DNA from: Photorhabdus laumondii subsp. laumondii
GTDB taxonomy: Bacteria; Pseudomonadota; Gammaproteobacteria; Enterobacterales; Enterobacteriaceae
Assembly: GCF_003343245.1 (NCBI RefSeq)
Contig: NZ_CP024901.1
Location: 3,658,001 to 3,722,000 of the forward strand
DNA length: 64,000 nucleotides
Direction: 5' to 3'
In this document: positions 9,985 to 20,106 of the stretch, piece after piece
How the letters are laid out: every line of letters begins with the position of its first letter
How positions within the stretch are numbered: position 1 is the first letter of the stretch
Translations under genes and position numbers: made by a program
The notes under the pieces: model-generated
Told to the model about the DNA's origin: nothing
What the model saw: the letters and a program-made list of their open reading frames with translations, nothing else
Database searches by the model: none

Positions 9985-12143
9985 TGTCAACCATCGAATC
10001 TATTCTGTCGGAACCGATCACCGTCGACACGTCCAAGGCGGTAGCGGATGGCGGCCTGCTGGCCCTGACCCATGCCGCCCGCCATTTCAACTTGGCGGTG
10101 GAACCAGAACAACTAATCCACCGTCTCGGACGCACCCAAGGAGTCTCGAACAGCCAAGATCTATGCCGCTGCGCCCAGTGGATCGGCCTGAGGGCACGCC
10201 ACATCTCCACAGATATGAGCCGTCTCGATACCGTGCCCCTTCCTATCCTGCTGGATACGGAACAGGGCTGGCAGGTGCTAGAGAGAGTCGAAGGCGAGCT
10301 CATTATCTTGTATCAGCCAAGTACGGGTAAGATATGTCGCTATCCCCGAACCCTCTTCGCGAGCCATTGGCAAGGCAGCGCCGTACTGCTAGCGGAGGCG
10401 ACCGAGCAGCCGAAACGGCAGCGGTTTGGCTTCGGCTGGTTCGTGCCTTCCATCCGCAAACATGTCAGCCAGTTTAGGAACGTAATCCTAGTGTCTCTGA
10501 TGCTACAGGTGATCGCCCTAGTAACCCCCATACTGTTCGAGAACGTGATCGATCGGGTACTGGTTAGCCGCAGCCTATCGAGCCTGCAAGTGCTAGGAAT
10601 CGCCATGTTGACTCTGGCTTTGTTCGAGCCCATCTATGGTTTCCTTCGTTCCTGGCTATTCACCAACCTCGCCAGTAAGGTCAACTCGGAGCTCTCCGGC
10701 CGCCTTTACCAGCACCTAATGACCTTGCCCATGGGCTATTTCCAACAGCGTCAGACCGGTGAGATCATCGCCCGAGTGCGCGAGATGAACCAGATCCGCC
10801 AATTTCTCACCGGTTCAGCGCTGACTATGGTGCTGGATTTGGCCTTCATCGGCCTGTTTGTCGCTGTGATGTTCTCCTACGCCACCGAGCTAACCTGGTT
10901 GGTGCTCGGTTCTCTCGTGCTCTATTTCCTGTTCTGGCTAGGTGTCGGGCCTATACTGCGTGCCCGAGTATTGCGAGAGTACGAGCTAGGGGCCGACAAC
11001 ACCGCCTTCCTTACCGAGTCAGTCACCGGCATTGAAACCATCAAAACCAACGCCACCGAAGCCGGCTTCCTACACCGCTGGGAGCGGCAGCTATCTGCCT
11101 TCGTCCGCGCCTCATTCCGCGCCAAAGTGGTGGGGATCTTGGCTGGTCAGGGAATCGACCTAATCCAGAAGCTAACCTCCGCCCTGCTACTGCTGTGGGG
11201 TGTTACTCTAGTAATGGAGGGCAAACTCAGCCCAGGGGAGCTGGTCGCTTTCAACATGCTCTCGGAACACGTGACCCAGCCAATTCTGCGTCTGGCCCAA
11301 GTCTGTCAGGATTTCCAGCATACCCTGATCTCAATGCGCAGGATCGGCGACATTCTTGATGAGGAGGGGGAAAGCGGCAATGGCGGTCTGGCCTCCGTAC
11401 CCAAGCTACAGGGAGGAGTAAGTTTCAGAGGCGTGCGTTTTCGTTACAACGAGGATGGTCAGGAGGTGTTACGCAACCTCAACATCGAGATTCATCCCGG
11501 CGAATTCATCGGTATCACAGGGCCATCCGGTTCGGGCAAATCCACCCTGGCTCGGTTGTTGCAGCGCCTCTATGTACCTCAGCACGGCCAGGTGTTGGTG
11601 GATGGGATAGATTTGGCAATCGCAGATCCGGTGGCGCTGCGCCGCAACATGAGCGTCGTGCTGCAAGAAAGCGTGCTGTTTGCCGGCAGCATCGCCGAGA
11701 ACATTCGTTTGTGTCGGCCTCAGGCCAGCGATGCGGAAGTGTATGAAGCGGCGACTTTGGCCGGTGCCGATGGTTTCATCAAGGCGCTGGACCGAGGCTA
11801 TGAGACCCAAGTCGGCGAGCGTGGCGGCCAACTCTCCGGGGGGCAACGCCAACGCATCGCCCTAGCCCGAGCACTACTGACCAATCCGGGAATATTGCTA
11901 CTGGATGAAGCCACTAGTGCCTTGGACTACGAGTCGGAAGCGGCAGTCATGACCAACCTACAACGCATTGCACAGGGCCGCACAGTGATCAGCGTCGCCC
12001 ATCGCCTTAATACCCTGCGCCATGCCCATCGAATTCTGGTAATCGACCAAGGTCAGGTGGTCGAACAGGGCAGCCACGAGCAACTACTCGCCTTGAACGG
12101 GCTTTATGCCCGACTGTGGACCTTGCAGATGAAAGATTCTTAG
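9984..12143 (+). CDS. rtxE: Second type I secretion ABC transporter (RtxE type)
   Basis: A 719-residue ABC permease/ATPase paralogous to the gene at 6476. The N-terminal ~150 residues are a degenerate C39-like domain. Membrane segments follow (~165-430), then Walker A GPSGSGKST (~513-520), LSGGQRQRIALA (~616) and Walker B ILLLDEATSALD (~635-645). A pair of ATPase genes around one adaptor is the hallmark of the rtxBDE exporters of very large toxins (MARTX and relatives), which are thought to use a heterodimeric ABC unit. Single-base TAATG coupling to rtxD indicates one operon. About 95 bases separate its stop from the ribosome binding site of mcf2. Confidence 0.9.
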   Translation: MSTIESILSEPITVDTSKAVADGGLLALTHAARHFNLAVEPEQLIHRLGRTQGVSNSQDLCRCAQWIGLRARHISTDMSRLDTVPLPILLDTEQGWQVLERVEGELIILYQPSTGKICRYPRTLFASHWQGSAVLLAEATEQPKRQRFGFGWFVPSIRKHVSQFRNVILVSLMLQVIALVTPILFENVIDRVLVSRSLSSLQVLGIAMLTLALFEPIYGFLRSWLFTNLASKVNSELSGRLYQHLMTLPMGYFQQRQTGEIIARVREMNQIRQFLTGSALTMVLDLAFIGLFVAVMFSYATELTWLVLGSLVLYFLFWLGVGPILRARVLREYELGADNTAFLTESVTGIETIKTNATEAGFLHRWERQLSAFVRASFRAKVVGILAGQGIDLIQKLTSALLLLWGVTLVMEGKLSPGELVAFNMLSEHVTQPILRLAQVCQDFQHTLISMRRIGDILDEEGESGNGGLASVPKLQGGVSFRGVRFRYNEDGQEVLRNLNIEIHPGEFIGITGPSGSGKSTLARLLQRLYVPQHGQVLVDGIDLAIADPVALRRNMSVVLQESVLFAGSIAENIRLCRPQASDAEVYEAATLAGADGFIKALDRGYETQVGERGGQLSGGQRQRIALARALLTNPGILLLDEATSALDYESEAAVMTNLQRIAQGRTVISVAHRLNTLRHAHRILVIDQGQVVEQGSHEQLLALNGLYARLWTLQMKDS

Positions 12144-12224
12144 ATCACAGACGGCTAGCCGTGTCCGCCATAGCCAGCCATTCTTGAAGCGTTGTAATCC
12201 GTAAATATCAAAGTAGGATTTTCC

Positions 12225-12241
12225 TAAGGAGAACCATTATT
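12225..12241 (+). promoter_or_regulatory. Strong ribosome binding site followed by ATT ATT, possible mcf2 start
   Basis: TAAGGAG at 12225-12231 is followed 7 bases later by ATT (12239), in frame with the toxin and open for 19 codons before the first ATG at 12296. The encoded residues (IPSNNYQSLLASAQATF) look like real protein. No ATG, GTG or TTG lies at a proper distance from this site, and the ATG at 12296 has only a weak AGAGAG directly before it. Confidence 0.5.
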
Positions 12242-12295
12242 CCCAGTAACAACTATCAATCACTGCTCGCGTCTGCACAAGCGACCTTTAGAGAG

Positions 12296-15200
12296 ATGAG
12301 GAGCAAACCGAAAATCCAAACGCTGGTCCAAGAGATCAAGAAGGGGTTCCGTGAAAATGGTCGCGAGTGGAGTCCCGAATTGTTCCAGCAACAGAAAATG
12401 CTGGAACGTGCGCTGGAGAGCAACGCTTATTGGCGCTACAGTAATGACAGACCGGTCGGCATCAGTCGCCTCGACAAAAGCGAGCAACAGGCATTTGTCA
12501 GTTATATCAAGACACTGGCAACACGCATCACAACAATCGACATTTTGGTGCAAGGCAATGAGAAAACAGCGCTATCTTTGCAAACGGATGACGCCCTAAA
12601 CAATGCCGAAGCTTTCCGGATGCTGCCAAAGGATTTTGCGCAACGTTATGGCACCCGCGGCAAGCTTGGTGCACGACTGACCATCAACGTTAACAAGGCG
12701 CATTTCAACTTGCTTGCCCGGGCATTGCCCCAATTGTTCAATGATAACAATCGCGGCTGGCTGGAACAGGCCAAGATCATGGGGCCGAAAAATCTGGGCA
12801 GCCGTACCGACCAAGCTGTGATCTACCTTTCCAAAGCCGGGATCGAGCATGCTCAAACCATCAGCGAAAAGCTTAGCGAACTGTTACCGGCGACAGCCTT
12901 TGTCGAACACACCCCGACAGGTATGTATCGCGTGGGCAAGGGCATTTCCTACTCTGAAACGGCCGCGGGCGGATCGAGCAGTCACGGTCAGTCCCGGGCA
13001 CAACTGATTGCGGCAGCAGGTACACAGTCCTTGCTGACCGATATTCCAATCGAGAAGACCCTGACGCATACCTTGCAGACACGCGGGTACGATGTACACA
13101 ACCCGGCGTTGCTCTCACAAGCACTACGGGATAGCGAGCTCAAGGGGACGCTGGCACCAATGAGTGGCGATTCTGAGCCTCGTCAGGTCAGTGCCAATAT
13201 CCATCAGTTCGCCGCCGATCCTGTGTTGTTCGCCAAATCCAACACTATCAATACCGAGACATTAATCAGGTCGGGGAGTTTCCCAGCAGAAGGGAACGCC
13301 CAGCTAGTGAAAATCGAATCAGGCTTGTACGAGCTCGAATACACTGATCGAAGCGCTAATGATGATGTAGCAGCAGGCGCTAACAGCATACCCGCGTATT
13401 TTCTCGACTACGACAGCGCCGATCAGGCCAATGCGTCACCAGCCTACGTAGATATTCCTAAGCATGCGATCGCGGAGAGTTTTCTATTTACCGGGACGCT
13501 ATCGGGTGGCTCGGTGGTAGTGACCAGCCTCGATGCCAATACCTACCGGGTCTACCACGATGGCCGAGTCAACAGTTCACTGCTATACGATAACGTGGTG
13601 ATGGCAGTGGACGACAAAGATTACCGGGTAGCTGCCACCACCGACAGCCTCGCCGTGGCGTACATGCAGTACGTCAATGACGAATGGCAATTGGTGTTCC
13701 AGCGCCAAGAGTATCAGCAAGACGGCCAGAGGCTTCGGCTAAAGTTACGTGGCGACGAGGAGCCACTCTCTATCCAGATCGCAGACAGTCAAGTGACTGA
13801 ACGCAACCAAGCTCAATTCGCCACTTACCGTGAGCAAGTTCACCAACAACTAAAGAAAGTCGCTACCCAATTCGGGGTATCAGTCGAAGGGATCGCCGAC
13901 GGTGTATACACAGAGGGTGAATTTTCTCCTGATCATCCAGCAATTGCCGCGTGGACTAAGTTACATGCCGAAGTTGACGACAAGATCAACGCAGATATCA
14001 AGCAGCTAGTAGACAAACGAAGCAAACTCTATGAGGAGCAACGCAATACCTCTCAGCACAATCTGATCGACCAACAGATAAAACAGATCAATATCACTCT
14101 GGAGTATTACAAGGCGCAATACAATACGGTTCTGCGTGAAGCAGGCTTCGTCGAACAAAGCTGGTTATGGCAGCAGATCAAGTCCAAGGACGGCATGGCT
14201 GCCGTGGTGCGGATCGACAATACGCCCATCCAGAACAGTGGACTGGAGCACACCAGTAGCATCGGCGAGCGTTATGTGATCGCCGATGCTTACCAACATC
14301 GTGTGCATGGCACCGCGTTTACCGATGGTCAGCGTAACTTCCGCGATATTAGCATCCCTGGAATGTACGACAGGATGTCAGCCTTGGAAATGAAGATCCT
14401 GTTTCTCAAAGGCCAGCTCACTCCCAAGCAACAAAGTGCCTTGAGTGCTCACATCACTGAAACCAGTCAAGCAGAATACATCGATAAGGTATTGAAGTGG
14501 ACGGCGGTGTACAGCGAGGATTTTCACCGCGCTGGTAGTAGCTTCGACCGTCTGGTGCCACAGGACTTTTACCTGTCGCTGGTCGGCGACAAGTCCGGCG
14601 GCCGTTGCTATCCCTTGGTCCGGGCGATGGCGGTGGCGCTGGCTAACAGCGGCGAAGCGGGTATCAACAATCTGGTGGAAAAACTGTTTCTGGCAGCCGC
14701 CGATCCCCACGCAGGTAGTTCCACGCTGCTGAAAAACAGTCTGATCAAATTGCACTCCGATAACCTTGAGGCCGTACAGGCGTCAACAACAAGAGGACAG
14801 GTTACATTGTCCGAAGTGGTTTCCCTGCTGAAAAAGGCGACCAAGACCTCGACGTTCGCGCTCAATACCCCAAATCACTCGATGATGGTAGGAAGTATGG
14901 TCGGACTCGAAGGACGTCGTTACTATTTCTATGATCCGAATGTCGGAATTTTTGCCTTCAACAATACAAGCCGCTTCCTCGAAGCCATGAAGCACCACTT
15001 GGTGGGACGCAAGCTAGCAGCTCACTACGGTTCGCTTGGCGACAAGTTGACCCCTATCTTCAACTTGGTGGAGATCGATGCCAGTAAGATGGCAAAAGTG
15101 CCGGTGGGTAACGATCTGAACGTGGCCGACCTGACTCGCCCCGATGAACTCACTACGGTCATAGAGCAACGGCGGCAGGTTGAGCAAGCGGTTAACACCC

Positions 15201-18200
15201 AAGTACGGATTGCCAAGGACACCCGGTTGCACACTGCATTAGCGACCCTCGATGCCGAACAGTGGGGATCAAGGTTCGCCGAGGCCAGTACACGGATCGC
15301 CCAAGAAAACAACCTTGATCAGCGCTGGATGCCAGTGATTGGCAATACCGAGGACCAAGGCAAAGGCCACTATCGAATCCAGTTCATCAATCGCGACCAA
15401 CCCGAGGAGACCCGTTGGGTGAGCAGCGGCGATGCCACTTTTATCGAATTCCGCCGCTTTGTCGATGAACATGTGCTCACCCTAGGCCAACATTTCACCT
15501 TCGAACACGGCCAGATACAGCCCAAAGGCGGTATCGGCGAAGCAGCTCCAGTTGATGGGCTAAACGCCGGGTTTGCGATACAGTCATTGATCCAATGGTT
15601 TACCGACAAGAACCGCAATGATGCGGCACGTGGGATCGCTTCGCCTGATCTGGCCACCGCGCTCAAGGTCCACAGCTATCTCAATCTTGTCCAGATGGCT
15701 CACGGTGGCGTGCAGGACGTGACTAAGGTCACCGAACTGGTGCGTACGGCGTTGCGCGGCGAAGTGGTGGCCGCCGAAACCTCACTCAAGGACTTTACCT
15801 CCATTCTGGGGCACACCGTCAACGAAGGCGCAGGCGTGCTATTTGGCGGCGCAATGGTCGGTCTGGATGCTTATGAGCTGGCTCACGCTGAGAACGATGT
15901 ACAGAAGGCGGTGTTCGGTACCCAGCTTGCGTTTGACTCGGCTAGCTTCGTCACAGGTACAGCCGGAGTGGGGGCTGGTTTAGTCGGTGCCTCAACAGCG
16001 GGTGCTGTGCTCGGTTCTGGAGGAGTGATCCTTGGCGGGCTCGCTGTAGGCTTTACGGCACTGGCGCAAGCCTTTGGTGTGGTCGCCGAGGATGCCAAGG
16101 CGGTAGGCCGTTACTTTGATACAATCGACAAGGCGTACAAAGGTAATGGCTATCGATATGATAATGAGAAGAAAGTGCTGGTGCCTCTGGCCGGGGCTGT
16201 GATCAAAACGCTGGATTTGCGAAAGCATCAGATCGACTTCGACAGTCAGTACATTTACCGCACCCATTCAGGCTCTACCGGTTCAGGAAGAATCAATTAT
16301 TTCTTCTGGATCGGCGATTTTCCAAAGATGGTCCGTGACCGCAGCCAAGCAATCGAGGTACGCAGCGGGATCGGTTACAAGGACGTTTCCCACAAACTCG
16401 ACCACAGTGACAGCAATGTGCTGATCCTGCCCGGTACCCCAAAGTCCTTCATCAGTTACGAATACATACAGCTCCCTAGCGCAACTACGCGTCACGATGC
16501 CGGTTTTGATGTGATCCGCAGGCTTGAAGAGGATAAACGATTCGACTACGACTTCTACATCTTTCCGGGGGAGGTGACGATTCGTAGGATTCATCAGGAA
16601 TATATGGCGACACCAATCGAAGTGGTGCTCGACCAGCGCAACCGGCAACTGATAGTGCCCGAGCTACCCAAGGAATTGCATGGCTACCTGCATTACGAGA
16701 TCAAGGGTGCCGGTGGCGAGTACCTGATCGGGCTGAACGAAAGCGCCAGCGTGAAGCTCACGAGCGATGTCCCACATAATCTGGTCGGCAGTGCGCCGTC
16801 ACGCTGGATCATCGACAGCAGCCAGCTCGCCAGTGACAGTATCAGTGTGTCGAAGAACCGGCTGGTCGTTGGTGGAGTGGTGGTCGAACTCGATTCAGAT
16901 CGGAAAGAGCAAGTGCTGGTAGTCAACTGCAAGGGCGAGGTGCGCGAAGTTGACTTCTCCAACTTGACAACTCAGGTGGTAAGCGAAGATGCGAGCAAGT
17001 GGCAGGTGCCGGGCTATAGCATCGAGCAGCATCTGAGCGATCTAGCCAAGGCGCATCAGTTGCACGGGCAGTACGCGGTGGTGGAGAACTACAGATACAA
17101 CGAGCGAAATGTCGGCCGGGCGTTCTACGACGTAGCCAAAGACCGCATGCTGTTCACCGACACCCCCCACAAACAAGCCAGGCATGCACAACTGGGTGCA
17201 GTGATGGGCGACCATGCCTATTTCTACGACGCCGATAATGCGGCGGCATGGCGGGTAGACATCGCCACGGGACAGGTCGACGCTCAGTTTGAGCCTTGGT
17301 TCAACCAGAGTGCAGGCCAGATCTGTCGGCTATGGCAAGAGGGGAATGCGGTCTATCTGGCGCGCCGTTATCAGCTAAAAGGGAAGGAAGCTGAACTGAG
17401 CTATCGGCTCCTCGGTGACCGAATGGAGTTGGTCAGTGCGGTGGGTGATGATGCGCTACTCCAGCTTTCGGCCCGTACCGGCCTGCATAGTGATGAGCTC
17501 AAAACTATACTCCAAGGCTACGAGAACAATAGCATTCAACGTGAAACTCCGATGTATACGCTGGGCGCACGGTTGATCCAGCCGACCAGTGCGGCGCTGG
17601 TCACGGTGTTCGGCGTGGATGCGGCTGGCGTGGCACATCGCTACTGGATACGCACCGGCGATGGTACGCTGATCAAACCGAATCTGGCACCACCGGCGGA
17701 TCGGACCTTGCACTTCGAAGCACACGAACAGGCCCACAGTGCCTGGCCGATCCCGGCCGACTTAGTGCTAGCGGGAAGTATGCCTCAGCCCGGCGGCAAG
17801 GAAGTGGAAGTGTTCTTCTTTTACAGCAAGGAACAAAAAGTTCTGTTCCGTCAGGAAGGCCCCGGACAGATGGTTCTCGACGCCAACCATCCCAGCGCAT
17901 TACGCATCAACACGCCAGCGTTGGCTAATCTGGTCAATCTGAACGGAAGCCTGCTCGCCATCACCGAAGATGGGCGTGTGGCCCGGCTCGACGCGCAGGG
18001 GCAGCTTAACTATGAAGCGGTTAACGAGCATTGGCTCAAGGGGCGTACCCACTGGTGGCAGGATCTGGCTAACATCACCGACAGCACCACCACTCTGGCG
18101 GTGTTTGGAGTCAAGGGTACCGACGGCAATAGCCTGCTGCCGGTGTGGTACCACAACGGCCAAGTAGTGGTGGCTTCAGCGGCACTACAGGGCAAATCGT

Positions 18201-19417
18201 TGCAATTTCTGGGATTCGAAACAGATGGTGCCTCCGCGCGGCTCTTCGAACCCGAAAGCGGCAAGCTATATCGCCAACCAGCCATGACCGCGAATGCGTT
18301 AGCCGCGGCTTTTGGTGGCACCGGCCAGATACTTAGCGCCTCGGCACAACTTCCCTCTGCCAGTGAGTTGACACCCGAGTTACATCTTAAGGCAGCGCAA
18401 CAAGTCGATACCGGCATGCGCCTGATTACGGTCAAGGGCGAGATCTTGCTGCGAACCAACAACGGCGAATTGCAGCTAGTTGGCGTTGACAAAGGCTGGC
18501 GGCAGAACAACCTGACCCACCTGCCACAGGCACTCGCCAAACTCGCCGACCAGTGGCAGGCCAAAGGGGTATTGACCTTGCAGGACAATAAGGAGCTAGG
18601 CTGGTTCGATATCGGCAGCGGTCAGGTATTTTGGAGTAATGGCATCCCTGTTTCACATAATCTGCGCTTCGTGGGGATCGCCGCTGGCGAAAAGGCGGCG
18701 TATGTGTACAGCCCGATGACTCAGGCCCTGTATCAGATCAAGGATGGCAACGCGCAGATGCTCAACAAGTTTACGGGTGTGGAGCGTATCGGTTCGTCCC
18801 TTCTGCTTCAAGGTGGAGGCGTTGACGGCAGCAAAGACGATCTGACGCCACCGCTCATTGATGGTGTCGACAGCGTGGTACTGCATGGCGGAGCCGATAA
18901 CGATATCTACCGCCTCAGCAAGGCGATGTGGTCCCATTACCATACGATAGTCATCGACAACGACGACCGGAGCCAAGCCTTGGACCGCCTGATCCTACCA
19001 TTAGCTGATCCGGAAAGCATCTTGGTGAATCGCCGCGATGACGACTTGATGTTAACCGATTCCAGCAACGGAACAGCCCTGATGGTACGTCAGGTATTTG
19101 GCAGTCAGGCTATGGCCCATCGGCATTTACAAATCGAGCTGGAAGGTTCCTCGTCGGTGATCAACGTGGATCACCTGGTCGAAGGCTTTACCCAGCGAGG
19201 TTACACCAAGAAAGGTCTGGTGGAACTGTCTTGGGCCAGCAAGCAATCTGTCATCACAACCCATGCCGTTGACGCAGTACCGGGGGCGGAAAGACCGAAC
19301 CTAGCCAAACTGAGCGGGGCTATGGCTTCGTTTCCTGATACCGGCGCTGCCCGCGAACACCTGTCGCGAATCCGTCAGGCTTCGCAGACTATGTTGGCAC
19401 CATCACTGCCCTCCTAA
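12296..19417 (+). CDS. mcf2: Mcf2-type insecticidal giant toxin
   Basis: 2373 residues from the first ATG; an ATT 57 bases upstream with a much better ribosome binding site would give 2392. Visible parts, numbered from the ATG: (a) ~100-280 resembles the HopA1/HrmA type III effector family (RLTINVNKAHFNLLARAL, SRTDQAVIYL, GISYSETA), the known mark separating Mcf2 from Mcf1; (b) ~740-920 is a C58 (YopT/PaToxP-like) cysteine-protease-like domain with Cys771 (GGRC), His861 (NHSMMVG) and Asp880 (YDPNVGIF); (c) ~1170-1490 is a TcdA/TcdB-type translocation domain with a glycine/alanine-rich hydrophobic stretch, then YRTHSGS, NVLILPGTPKSFISYE and YEIKGAGGEYLIGL; (d) a long repetitive beta-rich region; (e) one degenerate RTX-like motif (HGGADNDIYRL, ~2195) near the C-terminus, probably the export region. 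It probably acts on insect cells after secretion by the preceding RtxBDE-type system. Confidence 0.9.
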   Translation: MRSKPKIQTLVQEIKKGFRENGREWSPELFQQQKMLERALESNAYWRYSNDRPVGISRLDKSEQQAFVSYIKTLATRITTIDILVQGNEKTALSLQTDDALNNAEAFRMLPKDFAQRYGTRGKLGARLTINVNKAHFNLLARALPQLFNDNNRGWLEQAKIMGPKNLGSRTDQAVIYLSKAGIEHAQTISEKLSELLPATAFVEHTPTGMYRVGKGISYSETAAGGSSSHGQSRAQLIAAAGTQSLLTDIPIEKTLTHTLQTRGYDVHNPALLSQALRDSELKGTLAPMSGDSEPRQVSANIHQFAADPVLFAKSNTINTETLIRSGSFPAEGNAQLVKIESGLYELEYTDRSANDDVAAGANSIPAYFLDYDSADQANASPAYVDIPKHAIAESFLFTGTLSGGSVVVTSLDANTYRVYHDGRVNSSLLYDNVVMAVDDKDYRVAATTDSLAVAYMQYVNDEWQLVFQRQEYQQDGQRLRLKLRGDEEPLSIQIADSQVTERNQAQFATYREQVHQQLKKVATQFGVSVEGIADGVYTEGEFSPDHPAIAAWTKLHAEVDDKINADIKQLVDKRSKLYEEQRNTSQHNLIDQQIKQINITLEYYKAQYNTVLREAGFVEQSWLWQQIKSKDGMAAVVRIDNTPIQNSGLEHTSSIGERYVIADAYQHRVHGTAFTDGQRNFRDISIPGMYDRMSALEMKILFLKGQLTPKQQSALSAHITETSQAEYIDKVLKWTAVYSEDFHRAGSSFDRLVPQDFYLSLVGDKSGGRCYPLVRAMAVALANSGEAGINNLVEKLFLAAADPHAGSSTLLKNSLIKLHSDNLEAVQASTTRGQVTLSEVVSLLKKATKTSTFALNTPNHSMMVGSMVGLEGRRYYFYDPNVGIFAFNNTSRFLEAMKHHLVGRKLAAHYGSLGDKLTPIFNLVEIDASKMAKVPVGNDLNVADLTRPDELTTVIEQRRQVEQAVNTQVRIAKDTRLHTALATLDAEQWGSRFAEASTRIAQENNLDQRWMPVIGNTEDQGKGHYRIQFINRDQPEETRWVSSGDATFIEFRRFVDEHVLTLGQHFTFEHGQIQPKGGIGEAAPVDGLNAGFAIQSLIQWFTDKNRNDAARGIASPDLATALKVHSYLNLVQMAHGGVQDVTKVTELVRTALRGEVVAAETSLKDFTSILGHTVNEGAGVLFGGAMVGLDAYELAHAENDVQKAVFGTQLAFDSASFVTGTAGVGAGLVGASTAGAVLGSGGVILGGLAVGFTALAQAFGVVAEDAKAVGRYFDTIDKAYKGNGYRYDNEKKVLVPLAGAVIKTLDLRKHQIDFDSQYIYRTHSGSTGSGRINYFFWIGDFPKMVRDRSQAIEVRSGIGYKDVSHKLDHSDSNVLILPGTPKSFISYEYIQLPSATTRHDAGFDVIRRLEEDKRFDYDFYIFPGEVTIRRIHQEYMATPIEVVLDQRNRQLIVPELPKELHGYLHYEIKGAGGEYLIGLNESASVKLTSDVPHNLVGSAPSRWIIDSSQLASDSISVSKNRLVVGGVVVELDSDRKEQVLVVNCKGEVREVDFSNLTTQVVSEDASKWQVPGYSIEQHLSDLAKAHQLHGQYAVVENYRYNERNVGRAFYDVAKDRMLFTDTPHKQARHAQLGAVMGDHAYFYDADNAAAWRVDIATGQVDAQFEPWFNQSAGQICRLWQEGNAVYLARRYQLKGKEAELSYRLLGDRMELVSAVGDDALLQLSARTGLHSDELKTILQGYENNSIQRETPMYTLGARLIQPTSAALVTVFGVDAAGVAHRYWIRTGDGTLIKPNLAPPADRTLHFEAHEQAHSAWPIPADLVLAGSMPQPGGKEVEVFFFYSKEQKVLFRQEGPGQMVLDANHPSALRINTPALANLVNLNGSLLAITEDGRVARLDAQGQLNYEAVNEHWLKGRTHWWQDLANITDSTTTLAVFGVKGTDGNSLLPVWYHNGQVVVASAALQGKSLQFLGFETDGASARLFEPESGKLYRQPAMTANALAAAFGGTGQILSASAQLPSASELTPELHLKAAQQVDTGMRLITVKGEILLRTNNGELQLVGVDKGWRQNNLTHLPQALAKLADQWQAKGVLTLQDNKELGWFDIGSGQVFWSNGIPVSHNLRFVGIAAGEKAAYVYSPMTQALYQIKDGNAQMLNKFTGVERIGSSLLLQGGGVDGSKDDLTPPLIDGVDSVVLHGGADNDIYRLSKAMWSHYHTIVIDNDDRSQALDRLILPLADPESILVNRRDDDLMLTDSSNGTALMVRQVFGSQAMAHRHLQIELEGSSSVINVDHLVEGFTQRGYTKKGLVELSWASKQSVITTHAVDAVPGAERPNLAKLSGAMASFPDTGAAREHLSRIRQASQTMLAPSLPS

Positions 19418-19433
19418 TGTAACAAGAGAAATA

Positions 19434-19460
19434 ACAGAAGGGGCGAAATGCTCCTTCTGT
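19434..19460 (+). terminator. Hairpin after mcf2
   Basis: ACAGAAGG and CCTTCTGT pair around GGCGAAATGCT. The stem lies 17 bases after the toxin stop; the T tract is weak (CCATTTAATT). It is a probable operon terminator. Confidence 0.5.
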
Positions 19461-19806
19461 CCATTTAATTGTGCCTTTTGGAGACAGTCTAATCGGCAGG
19501 GAGCCTTAATATTATGGGAGAAGTTTTTGTAAATAATAAGTTAGATTTCTAATCTAAAATGAAAAATATAAGCAGATTTTAAAACTGAAATATAATCCAT
19601 GTGATGATTTAACATGCATTATTACATGTGATTTTATATTCCCCAGCAAATATTTTTCCTATTTCATAAAATAAAATCTCAATATTAACAAGATTAAAAT
19701 AAATGTTTTCTAACTTTAAAATTTTGACAAACTTTATAAAAGCGATACACTTAATGTGAAATTAATAAAATGACTACAGTTATTAAAATATTAAAGGAAA
19801 ACTTTT
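19461..19806 (+). promoter_or_regulatory. AT-rich intergenic, promoter of small secreted gene
   Basis: About 350 AT-rich bases between the toxin and the small secreted protein. GC content drops sharply just after the toxin stop, which marks the right edge of the acquired segment. AAAGGA about 8 bases before the ATG at 19807 is the ribosome binding site. No other gene is seen. Confidence 0.4.
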
Positions 19807-20082
19807 ATGTTCAAGAAATCATTGGTAGTTGGAGCATTAGCAACAGCATTAATCGGAGGCATTGGGACTGCAAACGCACATCTTTCTCCCTGCCCAAATC
19901 AGAATATAGGCTATAATGGCTTGGCGTATACTAGATATGTTGTTAATCCTGATAACAATTTTGCTAGCGTATTTACACAAATGCATAACGGTATAAATAT
20001 TACATGGCATCTTAAAGGGGTTGTTAAACCTTGTTTATATAATGGACGTAAAGCTTACTCCGCTTACTACGAAGGAACGTAG
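19807..20082 (+). CDS. Small secreted protein of unknown function
   Basis: 91 residues with a clear Sec signal peptide (basic MFKKS, hydrophobic core LVVGALATALIGGIG, cleavage likely after TANA). The mature ~67-residue protein has two cysteines (in HLSPCPNQN and VVKPCLYNG) that could form one disulfide, and is rich in Asn, Tyr and Gly. It has a good ribosome binding site and is followed by two terminator hairpins, so it appears to be a complete single-gene unit. I do not recognise the family. It lies directly after the toxin cassette but is AT-rich, so it belongs to the host side rather than to the acquired block. Confidence 0.75.
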   Translation: MFKKSLVVGALATALIGGIGTANAHLSPCPNQNIGYNGLAYTRYVVNPDNNFASVFTQMHNGINITWHLKGVVKPCLYNGRKAYSAYYEGT

Positions 20083-20106
20083 AGCAAGATAAACTCTACT
20101 GAAAAT

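Noticed and set aside
12296..19417. Full MARTX toxin with nonapeptide RTX arrays
   Set aside because: Only one degenerate GGADND motif is present and there are no long glycine-rich repeat arrays; the domain order fits Mcf-type toxins.
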